A program made the position numbers and the translations under genes. Below are positions 14,460 through 20,640 of a stretch of 20,640 nt of DNA, piece by piece. The stretch spans positions 1-20,640 of the forward strand of contig CAMLLD010000098.1 in NCBI GenBank assembly GCA_946480785.1. The letters are read 5' to 3'. Every line of letters begins with the position of its first letter. Position 1 is the stretch's first letter. Origin of the DNA: an uncultured Blastocatellia bacterium (GTDB lineage Bacteria > Acidobacteriota > Blastocatellia > Pyrinomonadales > Pyrinomonadaceae). The notes below the pieces were generated by a model, which did no database searches, was not told the origin of the DNA, and was given only the letters and a program-made list of their open reading frames with translations.

Positions 14460-15899
14460 ATGATTGACGATTTTGTTGAGCAGCACAGACTGCTCGGAAA
14501 CGCAGTGCCGCAGATCATCAACGATTACGCCGCGGCGCTCGACTCGCGGCGCGTCACGCCAGCCGCGACACCCGCCGATCTCGAACGACTCTTCGACGAG
14601 CCGCTGCCCGAAACCGGCGTTCCTATCGAAGAGATCCTGCGCCGTTTTCGCGCAGACATCGAACCGAACGCGATGGGCGTGCCGAGTCCGAAATACTTCG
14701 GCCAGTTCAACCCGACACCATTGCCGATCGGCGTTTGGGCTGACGCTCTCTCGTCGTTGTTGAATCAGAACGCGGGCGCGTGGCGCAATGGTCCAACCTC
14801 CGCGATGATCGAAGCGCGCGTGATGCGTTGGCTCTGCGATCTGCTCGAGTATGGTCCGGACAGTTTCGGCACACTCGCGAGCGGCGGTTCGGAAGCGAAC
14901 TTGATCGCATTGAAGTGCGCGCGCGACAAGGTTGTCGCCACGATCAAAGATCGCGGCGTGCGTTCGGCGAGCGGCGATCTCGTCGTCTACGCTTCCGAGC
15001 AATGCCACTACTCGATTGACAAGAGCGTTGACCTGCTCGGCCTCGGCCGCGAGAGCCTGCGCAAGATTCCGACCGACGATCGTTTTCACATCCGTCTCGA
15101 CATGTTGCGCGATCAGATTGCGAGCGATCGGTTAGCCGGACGGTTGCCCTGTTGCATCGTCGGCGTTGCCGGCACGACGTCTACCGGCGTGATCGATCCG
15201 CTCGAAGATCTAGCCGGCATCGCTCGCGAAAGCGAGCTCTGGTATCACATCGACGCGGCTTACGGTGGGCCACTCGCGTTCTCGGCGAAGCACAAAGACA
15301 AGCTGCGCGGCATCGCGCTCGCTGATTCGATCACGTTCGATCCGCACAAGTGGATGTTTGTGCCGTTCGCGTGCGGCGCGACGCTCGTGCGCGACGGCGG
15401 CCGTGTGTTGCGCGACTCGTTTGATATGAGTCCCGAGTACTTGAGTGAAGATCGCGGCGGCGCGGACGTGGAGTTTGACTTCTTTCGTTACGGGCAGATG
15501 GGGACGCGTCGTTTCAACTCGTTGAAGCTCTGGATGGCGCTGAAGTTCATGGGCCGGCAGGGCTACGCGCGGACGGTGGAGCGTCATCTCGATCTCACGC
15601 ACTATCTGGCGTCGAAGTTGGACCAGTTACCGGGCTTCAAACGCGTGGGCGAGGTCGAAACAGCGGTCTGTTGTTTCCGTTACCTGCCCCCGGCGGTTGC
15701 CGCGCTTGACGGCGCCGAACAGGATCGCGTGCAGCAGCGTTTGCAGCAAACGATCGAGCGCAGCGGCGAAGCCTGGCTAACCACCACGGTGCTGCACGGC
15801 CGCCGCGCCCTCCGCGTAAACATCAACAGCTTCCTGACCGAGCAGCGCCACGTTGACGTGCTGCTAAACTTACTCCAGCGCGCCGTCTCTACACTATGA
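14460..15899 (+). CDS. PLP-dependent group II amino-acid decarboxylase family protein
   Basis: A 479-aa fold-type I PLP enzyme. The Schiff-base lysine is K297 in DPHKW, the pyridine-N-binding Asp is D265 in HIDAAYGG, and H183 (EQCHYSIDKS) is placed to stack on the PLP ring. GSEANLIALKCAR and the C-terminal GQMGTRRFNSLKLW are also typical. The group includes aromatic-L-amino-acid, glutamate, diaminobutyrate and cysteine-sulfinate decarboxylases; the substrate cannot be told from sequence alone, and some members act as aldehyde synthases or desulfhydrases. It starts 25 bp from the divergent rsmG start, and its TGA overlaps the next gene's ATG (ATGA), implying translational coupling to the exported dikinase-like protein. 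Confidence 0.9.
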   Translation: MIDDFVEQHRLLGNAVPQIINDYAAALDSRRVTPAATPADLERLFDEPLPETGVPIEEILRRFRADIEPNAMGVPSPKYFGQFNPTPLPIGVWADALSSLLNQNAGAWRNGPTSAMIEARVMRWLCDLLEYGPDSFGTLASGGSEANLIALKCARDKVVATIKDRGVRSASGDLVVYASEQCHYSIDKSVDLLGLGRESLRKIPTDDRFHIRLDMLRDQIASDRLAGRLPCCIVGVAGTTSTGVIDPLEDLAGIARESELWYHIDAAYGGPLAFSAKHKDKLRGIALADSITFDPHKWMFVPFACGATLVRDGGRVLRDSFDMSPEYLSEDRGGADVEFDFFRYGQMGTRRFNSLKLWMALKFMGRQGYARTVERHLDLTHYLASKLDQLPGFKRVGEVETAVCCFRYLPPAVAALDGAEQDRVQQRLQQTIERSGEAWLTTTVLHGRRALRVNINSFLTEQRHVDVLLNLLQRAVSTL

Positions 15900-17785
15900 A
15901 ACCTATCCGGCTTTTCTTTCTGCTCTTATTGATCTCTCCCTCGGTTCTCGCGCAATCGGGACCGAAATCTCTGCCGGCCCTCAAATCCCAGTCCGACTTC
16001 GACAAGTTATCAGTCACCTACGACGCCAACACACCCTACGCCCTCCCCCACATCAACTTCGTCATCGATCGCAAAAACAACAACCGCATCTACTACGTCA
16101 ACAAAAAGCGCTTCCCCTTTCACAAAGACTTCGTTAACGGCACATACCTTTCACTCGAACGCGGCCGCGACTTCTTCGTCAACAACTACATCAACGCCAA
16201 CCGCCGCTTCATCCTTGGCACAGTTGCGTATCAAACACCAATCAAACGCTGGACCTTCGAGTTTTGGGAAGGCGATCTGATCCCCGCGGACCAGATCCAA
16301 CTCGCCTACGACGTCATCAACAAAACTTTCTTCACGCCCGTCGCCTTCAAACCAAACTCCCTTCGCCAGGACGAAGCGACGCGCTCGCTCACGCAAATGC
16401 AGCGAGTGCTGCAAAGCGACATCGCGAAGGAACAGGAGTACCAGGCACTAAATCTTGCGAAGGGTCTGGGCCGCATCCACATCATCAAGAAGCTCGACGA
16501 TCACGTCGAGATCGGTTTCAACGAAATTCTCGTCCTCGACGAAGTGCCGGTGCAGCTTCCTCCGGTCGCCGGCATCATCACTTCGCAACCATCGACGCCG
16601 CTGTCGCACATCAACCTGCTCGCGAAAGGCTGGGGCATTCCCAACGCGTACATCAAAAACGCGCAGGAGTTGTTCAAGCAGTACGACGGTTGGTGGGTCT
16701 CATTTGAGACGCTGCACGAGAAGTACACGATCAAACGCGCCGACATGGACCAGTTGCGCGAGTACCAGCGGCGGCAGGCGCAGCGGCTCGACGTGATGAA
16801 GCCGCGATTCGATCTCGACGAAACGCGTTTACTCGATCTCTCGCAACAGCGCGCGCGTGCGAGCATCGCCTATGGCGGGAAGTCGGCAAATCTCGGCGAG
16901 GTGATGAACGCGCATCTGCCGGGCATCGTCGTGCCCGGTGGTTTCACGATCCCGTTCTACTACTACGACGAGTTCATCAAACGAAATAATCTCGATGACG
17001 CGATCTTCGGCTTGCTGAACGATCAGAAGTTTGTGCACGACCCGGCTTATCGGCGCGAGCAGTTGGTCCAGTTGCGGCAGAAGATCGAGAGTGCGGAATT
17101 CGCTCCGGAGTTGCGCCAGCAGATTTTGCAAAAGGTGGCGGCGGAGTATGCGGGCAAAGGATTGTTTGTGCGCAGCTCCTCGAACTCCGAAGACTTGCCG
17201 AACTTCAGCGGCGCCGGACTCTACACGACCGTGCCGAACGTTCGCGGCGAGAAGGAACTGATCGACGCGATCAAGAAGGTGTGGGCCTCGCTGTGGAACT
17301 TCGAAGCGTACGAAGCGCGCGAACGCGCCAACGTGGACCACTCGAAGATCTTCATGGCCGTGCTGTTGCAGGAGGGAATCAACTCCGAAAGCTCGGGCGT
17401 GATGATCACGACCGATCCGTTCGACACTGACAACCGCGGCGCGATCTACATCAGTGCAAAGCGCGGGCTCGGAATCAAGGTCGTCGAAGGCCAGCGCATC
17501 GCGGAGCAGATCATCTTTCGGCCGCGCACCAACGCGGTGCAGGTGTTGACGCGTTCGGCGGAAGACAGTCTGTTGACGTTCGACGAGAATGGCGGCGTGA
17601 AAGAAGTTCCGATCACGGGCGATCGCGTCGTGTTGACCGACGATGTGGTTCGCCGCCTCGTGCGCGCCGCGAGCGCCATCAAGCGCGTCTTCGCGAGCCG
17701 CGACCAGGACATCGAGTGGGCTTACATGAAAGGCCAGATCTACATCGTCCAGTCCCGGCCGTTCATTCCTGGCGGAACGGATTGA
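15896..17785 (+). CDS. Predicted exported dikinase-like protein (phospho-His domain then PPDK-type ATP-grasp)
   Basis: A 629-aa protein. Residues 1-19 form a signal peptide (KPIRLFFLLLLISPSVLA, likely cut after A19; no lipobox). Residues 20 to about 200 are an unrecognised domain. At about 205-275 a swivelling phosphohistidine-type domain carries STPLSHINLL (H238) and GWGIPNAYI. From about 320 a PPDK/PEP-synthase ATP-grasp domain follows: GGKSANLGEV (327-336), VRSSSNSEDLPNFSGAGLY (from 425) and QSRPF (619-623) at the C-terminus. There is no PEP/pyruvate TIM barrel. The His-before-ATP-grasp order and the SSSNSEDL...GAGLY motif resemble glucan water dikinases, not PEP synthase. An ATP-dependent enzyme outside the cytoplasm would be unexpected, so the leader may be a membrane anchor or the protein may use another phosphodonor. 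Its ATG overlaps the stop of the decarboxylase. Confidence 0.75.
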   Translation: MKPIRLFFLLLLISPSVLAQSGPKSLPALKSQSDFDKLSVTYDANTPYALPHINFVIDRKNNNRIYYVNKKRFPFHKDFVNGTYLSLERGRDFFVNNYINANRRFILGTVAYQTPIKRWTFEFWEGDLIPADQIQLAYDVINKTFFTPVAFKPNSLRQDEATRSLTQMQRVLQSDIAKEQEYQALNLAKGLGRIHIIKKLDDHVEIGFNEILVLDEVPVQLPPVAGIITSQPSTPLSHINLLAKGWGIPNAYIKNAQELFKQYDGWWVSFETLHEKYTIKRADMDQLREYQRRQAQRLDVMKPRFDLDETRLLDLSQQRARASIAYGGKSANLGEVMNAHLPGIVVPGGFTIPFYYYDEFIKRNNLDDAIFGLLNDQKFVHDPAYRREQLVQLRQKIESAEFAPELRQQILQKVAAEYAGKGLFVRSSSNSEDLPNFSGAGLYTTVPNVRGEKELIDAIKKVWASLWNFEAYEARERANVDHSKIFMAVLLQEGINSESSGVMITTDPFDTDNRGAIYISAKRGLGIKVVEGQRIAEQIIFRPRTNAVQVLTRSAEDSLLTFDENGGVKEVPITGDRVVLTDDVVRRLVRAASAIKRVFASRDQDIEWAYMKGQIYIVQSRPFIPGGTD

Positions 17786-17811
17786 CAACTGCTTCGCGGC
17801 TCGGGTATAAC
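17782..17811 (+). promoter_or_regulatory. Sigma70-like promoter of the his operon
   Basis: TTGACA (17782-17787), a perfect -35 that includes the stop codon of the upstream gene, is followed after 18 bp by TATAAC (17806-17811), a 5-of-6 match to -10. The start would fall near 17817-17820, on or a few bases before the ATG of the His-rich leader ORF. A dyad CGGGT-ATA-ACCCG (17802-17814) is centred on the -10 box and could be an operator. Confidence 0.7.
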
Positions 17812-17819
17812 CCGGAGCA

Positions 17820-17903
17820 ATGTTTACGACCGTTCGCGGCCATCATGGTTACTGGCATCGCCACCATAGCGGTGGCGGGCTGCGATCGTGTTGCAAGCGC
17901 TGA
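17820..17903 (+). CDS. His operon leader peptide (27 aa, His-rich)
   Basis: A 27-codon ORF runs from ATG 17820 to TGA 17901-17903. Residues 8-16 read HHGYWHRHH, giving five histidine codons (8, 9, 13, 15, 16) in nine positions, the signature of a control peptide whose translation senses charged tRNA-His. It lies directly before hisZ-hisG-hisD and immediately upstream of an antiterminator/terminator set. GGAG (17814-17817) is only 2 nt from the ATG, too close for normal use. With the predicted start site the message would be nearly leaderless. The peptide itself probably has no function beyond stalling. It would be easily missed because it is short and is not homologous in sequence to Escherichia coli hisL outside the His run. 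Confidence 0.8.
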   Translation: MFTTVRGHHGYWHRHHSGGGLRSCCKR

Positions 17904-17977
17904 CGACCAAACTCAGATCAAGCGCAAAACGATTCCGAACCCGCTGCCGAAACTAAACGGCAGCGGGTTTTTGTTTT
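17859..17977 (+). promoter_or_regulatory. Histidine transcription attenuator (pause, antiterminator and terminator hairpins)
   Basis: Four segments can be drawn. Segment 1, CGCCACC (17859-17865), overlaps His codons 15 and 16. Segment 2, CGGTGGCGGG (17870-17879). Segment 3, AACCCGCTGCCG (17938-17949). Segment 4, CGGCAGCGGGTT (17958-17969), continues as TTT-G-TTTT. Pairing 1:2 is 7 bp with loop ATAGC. Pairing 2:3 is 10 contiguous bp with two G:U. Pairing 3:4 is a perfect 12 bp stem with an 8-nt loop and T-run, an intrinsic terminator. Segment 2 closely mimics segment 4, so 2:3 and 3:4 exclude each other. A ribosome stalled at the His codons would cover segment 1, free segment 2 to capture segment 3, and let transcription reach hisZ. 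Confidence 0.82.
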
Positions 17978-17997
17978 CGGATCAATCCAGGTTTTCG

Positions 17998-18984
17998 ATG
18001 ACGGCGAGAATTCCAGCAGGCATGCGTTACTACATCGGCGCTGAGGCACGCCTGCGGCGCACGATTGAAGACACCGCGATGTCTGTCTTCGCCGCGTGGT
18101 CGTATGAAGAAGCGATCACGCCGTCGGTGGATTATTACGATCTCTTCGAACAGGGCATGGGCCAGACGGAAGCGCAGCGCGGCTTTCGTTTCACTGACAA
18201 TGACGGCCGCCTGCTCGCGTTGCGGCCGGACGTTACGAGTTCCGTGGCGCGTATGGCCGCGACGCTTCTGTCCGAACGGCCGCGCCCATTGCGCTTTTGT
18301 TACGCCGCGCCGGTTTTCCGGCAGCAGACGCAGTCGCACGCTGAATGGCGGCGCGAGAACACGCAGCTCGGTTGTGAGTTGATCGGCGTCGGCGGTCACG
18401 ATGCTGATCTTGAGGTGCTGCGGCTCGCGGCCGAGATTCTTTCGCGGCTCGAATTACAAGCGAACTACTGCATCACGATAAACAACGTCGAGATCTTCAA
18501 CGGCGTCGCGGCGCATTTGAATTTGCCGGCCCACGTGCGCGAGCAGTTACGGCGTTTGATCGATACGCGCGAGACCGCGGAGTTGCAGCGTTTTCTGGCG
18601 ACGTATCCGGATGGTGAGGCGCGCGCTTTCCTGCATCCGACGCAACTCACCGGCAAACGTGAAGTGCTTCGTTTTGCGCGCGAGGCTATTGCGAACAGTC
18701 GGTCGCTGGCTGCGCTCGAGGCGCTGGAAAAACTTTGGACAGCGATCGAGTCGCTCGGCCTCTCCGATCGTTTTGAGATCGATCTGACGGACGTTTCGAG
18801 TCTCGATTACTACACCGGCTTGAGTCTGAAAGTGTTTGTGCGCGGCGCGGGCACGAGCGTCGGACGCGGTGGCCGCTACGATGGTCTAACGGGAAACTTC
18901 GGCCGCGCCGAGCCGGCGGTCGGCTTTGTGCTCAACCTCGACGCGCTCACCGAGGTGCTCGCACGCGGGATGAAGAACGACTGA
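17998..18984 (+). CDS. hisZ: ATP phosphoribosyltransferase regulatory subunit HisZ
   Basis: A 328-aa class II histidyl-tRNA-synthetase-like protein. Motif 2-type LRPDVTSSVARM (R76-P77-D78) and FRQQTQSHAEWRRENTQLGCELIG are present, as are YYTGLSLKVF and the motif 3-type GGRYDGL (from 291) with PAVGF. It lacks the C-terminal anticodon-binding domain of true HisRS, and HisZ proteins bind no tRNA productively. HisZ is the obligate partner of short HisG and gives it activity and histidine feedback. ATG 17998 was chosen because AGG lies 6 nt upstream, the family N-terminus begins there, and the frame further 5' crosses the attenuator terminator. Its stop TGA (18982-18984) shares its A with the hisG ATG. 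Confidence 0.9.
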   Translation: MTARIPAGMRYYIGAEARLRRTIEDTAMSVFAAWSYEEAITPSVDYYDLFEQGMGQTEAQRGFRFTDNDGRLLALRPDVTSSVARMAATLLSERPRPLRFCYAAPVFRQQTQSHAEWRRENTQLGCELIGVGGHDADLEVLRLAAEILSRLELQANYCITINNVEIFNGVAAHLNLPAHVREQLRRLIDTRETAELQRFLATYPDGEARAFLHPTQLTGKREVLRFAREAIANSRSLAALEALEKLWTAIESLGLSDRFEIDLTDVSSLDYYTGLSLKVFVRGAGTSVGRGGRYDGLTGNFGRAEPAVGFVLNLDALTEVLARGMKND

Positions 18985-19622
18985 TGATCACGATCGCGAT
19001 TGCAAAGGGTCGAATGCAGGACGATGCGCTGGCGTTGCTGGCACGCGCGGGCGTGCGGCTCGATGAAGACGCGCGCAATTCGCGGCGGCTCGCCATCACC
19101 GATGCGTCGGGCAAGTATCGTTTTGTTTTTGTGAAGCCCGCGGATGTGCCGGTTTACGTTGAGCATGGGATTGCCGATTGCGGTGTGGTGGGCCGCGACG
19201 TGCTGCTGGAGTCGCAAGCGGATTTGCTGTTGCCCCTGGACCTCGGGATCGCGCGTTGTCGCATCGTCGTGGCGGCCGTCGATGCGGAGATCATGACGAA
19301 GAGTCTTGGCATGTTGCGGGTTGCGACGAAGTATTCGCAGATTGCGCGCACGCACTTTGGCGCGCGCGGGATTCCGGTCGAGATCATTCAGCTTTCGGGT
19401 TCGGTGGAGCTCGCGCCGGCGCTCGGGCTGGCAGATCTCATCGTTGATTTGGTGGAGACCGGACGAACGTTGCGCGAGAACGGTTTGGGCGTGATTGAAG
19501 AGATTGCGGAGTCGACGGGACGTTTGGTGGTCAATCGCGCGAGTTATCAATTGAAGTCGGAAGCGATAACGGAGTTGGTGCAGGCGTTGGAAGTCGCACT
19601 GAATGGAGGGCGAGCAGCGTGA
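18984..19622 (+). CDS. hisG: ATP phosphoribosyltransferase catalytic subunit, short form (HisG_S)
   Basis: A 212-aa protein that condenses ATP and PRPP to phosphoribosyl-ATP, the first committed step of histidine synthesis. The N-terminus ITIAIAKGRM, the GIADCGVVGRDVLLE block and the PRPP-binding DLVETGRTLRENGL (from residue 155) are typical. It ends without the regulatory ACT-like C-terminal domain of the long form (about 290-300 aa), so it must depend on HisZ, which is encoded immediately upstream with a TGATG overlap. The overlap suggests stoichiometric synthesis of the two subunits of the hetero-octamer. Confidence 0.95.
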   Translation: MITIAIAKGRMQDDALALLARAGVRLDEDARNSRRLAITDASGKYRFVFVKPADVPVYVEHGIADCGVVGRDVLLESQADLLLPLDLGIARCRIVVAAVDAEIMTKSLGMLRVATKYSQIARTHFGARGIPVEIIQLSGSVELAPALGLADLIVDLVETGRTLRENGLGVIEEIAESTGRLVVNRASYQLKSEAITELVQALEVALNGGRAA

Positions 19623-20640
19623 TTCGCATCGTGCGCCACGAGGAGATCTCTGAGTTGCTGTCGCGACTGGCGGCGCGTTCGGTGGCGCTTGATGCGGAGT
19701 TGTTGGGCCAGGTCAGTGGAATCATCGAGGACGTGCGGCGTCGTGGTGATGCGGCGTTGCTTGATTACACGCAGCGGTTTGATGGTGTGGAGCTTGAGAG
19801 TTTGCGTGTCAGTGAAGCGACGTTGATGGATTCAGCGGCGAAAGTGGATAAGGATGTTTTGGCTGCGCTGCGATTGGCGATTAAGAACGTGAGAATCTTT
19901 CACGAGCGTCAACTCGAAGAGTCGTGGGAGATTTCGCCTGCCGATGGCGTGCGGTTGGGCCAGAGAATTACGCCGCTTGAGTGCGTTGGTTTGTACGTGC
20001 CGGGCGGAACGGCTGCCTATCCGTCGTCGATCGTGATGAACGTCGTGCCGGCGCAAGTGGCGCGCGTCGAGCGTATTGTCGTCACGACTCCACCGCGCAC
20101 GCTCGCCGAGAATCCAGCCGTCGCGGCTGCGCTGCTGGAGTTGAACGTCAAAGAAATCTATGCGGTCGGCGGCGCGCAGGCGATTGCGGCGCTCGCGTTC
20201 GGCACCGAAACGATTCCGCGCGTCGATAAGATCACCGGGCCGGGAAACAAGTACGTTACGGCCGCGAAGAAGTTGTTATTCGGGGTCGTCGGGATCGACG
20301 CTATCGCCGGACCAAGCGAGATCGTTATCGTTGCGGATCGGACCGCGCGGGCGGAGTTTGTTGCCGCTGATTTGTTGGCGCAGGCGGAGCACGGTGAGGA
20401 TGCGTCGGCGGTGTTGATCACGACTGACGAAGAGCTGGCAGCGCAGGTAGCAGAACAAGTCAACATCCAGCTCGAGTCCCTGCCACGGCGTGCAATTGCT
20501 CAGTCTTCGCTGCAAGACTACGGCGCTGTCCTCGTTGTCGAAACGCTCGATGATGCTTGCGCGCTGGTGAACGAACTCGCGCCCGAACACGTCGAACTCG
20601 TCACCAGCGATGACGAAGCGATCGCTGAAAAGATCAGGCA
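19619..20640 (+). CDS. hisD: Histidinol dehydrogenase, N-terminal 340 residues (runs off window)
   Basis: An open frame from GTG 19619 continues to the window end with no stop. The start overlaps the hisG stop as GTGA. Recognisable HisD blocks: CVGLYVPGGTAAYPSSIVMN, GGAQAIAALAFGTETIP, ITGPGNKYVTAAK (GPGNKYV from residue 207), IDAIAGPSEI, the zinc-ligand region LLAQAEHGEDASAVL (Q255, H258) and the catalytic LAPEHVEL (E323-H324). The enzyme oxidises L-histidinol to L-histidine with two NAD+, the last two steps of the pathway. About 90 residues including the last zinc ligand are outside the window. The fourth residue block 'AEHGEDA' differs slightly from the more common AEHDPDA-type sequence but keeps the ligands. 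Confidence 0.95.
   Translation, partial: MIRIVRHEEISELLSRLAARSVALDAELLGQVSGIIEDVRRRGDAALLDYTQRFDGVELESLRVSEATLMDSAAKVDKDVLAALRLAIKNVRIFHERQLEESWEISPADGVRLGQRITPLECVGLYVPGGTAAYPSSIVMNVVPAQVARVERIVVTTPPRTLAENPAVAAALLELNVKEIYAVGGAQAIAALAFGTETIPRVDKITGPGNKYVTAAKKLLFGVVGIDAIAGPSEIVIVADRTARAEFVAADLLAQAEHGEDASAVLITTDEELAAQVAEQVNIQLESLPRRAIAQSSLQDYGAVLVVETLDDACALVNELAPEHVELVTSDDEAIAEKIR

Noticed and set aside
14435..14521. N-terminally extended rsmG from ATG 14521 or 14461
   Set aside because: The added residues (Ser/Cys-rich) do not fit the family and would overlap the decarboxylase gene; length is normal from 14434.
17938..17977. Simple 3' terminator of the exported dikinase-like gene
   Set aside because: It lies 150 bp beyond that gene's stop and beyond a his promoter, and segments 1-2 upstream compete with its stem. 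It may end read-through from the upstream gene as a side effect.
17845..18000. In-frame 5' extension of hisZ resembling a lipoprotein signal (IATIAVAGC)
   Set aside because: The same DNA in another frame encodes the His-rich leader ORF, and the extension runs through the attenuator stem. Other HisZ proteins start like the ATG at 17998, which also has an AGG 6 nt upstream. The lipobox look is a by-product of frame overlap.

Overview
The window is a GC-rich bacterial chromosome segment made almost wholly of conserved housekeeping genes. It runs from the 3' end of tuf through the ribosomal-protein/RNA-polymerase cluster and ends inside a histidine operon. The combination of an RpoB with a Cys-rich insertion, a stand-alone LigD-type ligase and a short HisG paired with HisZ would fit an Acidobacteriota-like (possibly Blastocatellia) lineage. 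That placement is an impression from protein character, not a demonstrated classification.

Layout. 1-3523 (+): tuf (3' end), rpmG, tRNA-Trp(CCA), secE, nusG, rplK, rplA, rplJ, rplL, all tightly packed. 3524-3810: a 287-bp non-coding spacer with degenerate repeats, a possible promoter and a strong hairpin followed by T4, which looks like an attenuator ahead of rpoB. 3811-12526 (+): rpoB and rpoC, closed by a near-perfect bidirectional terminator. 12591-12824 (-): a small HxxC/CxxC protein of unknown function, divergent from a LigD-type ATP-dependent DNA ligase domain protein (+). The ligase overlaps rsmG (-) tail to tail. rsmG is head to head, with 25 bp between starts, with a two-gene unit (+): a PLP-dependent group II decarboxylase coupled through an ATGA overlap to a predicted exported dikinase-like protein. 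17782-20640 (+): a histidine operon, hisZ-hisG-hisD (hisD cut by the window end), with stop/start overlaps between its genes.

The most striking element is the hisZ leader (17782-17977). It holds a sigma70-like promoter, a 27-codon leader ORF with five His codons in nine positions, and three mutually exclusive RNA pairings: a 1:2 hairpin formed by the His codons, a 2:3 antiterminator and a 3:4 intrinsic terminator with a T-run. This is the full layout of a ribosome-stalling histidine attenuator. Second is the dikinase-like protein, which has a signal peptide and a swivelling phospho-His domain placed before the ATP-grasp domain, the order seen in glucan water dikinases rather than PEP synthase. 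Third is the roughly 60-residue double zinc-ribbon-like insertion near the N-terminus of RpoB.
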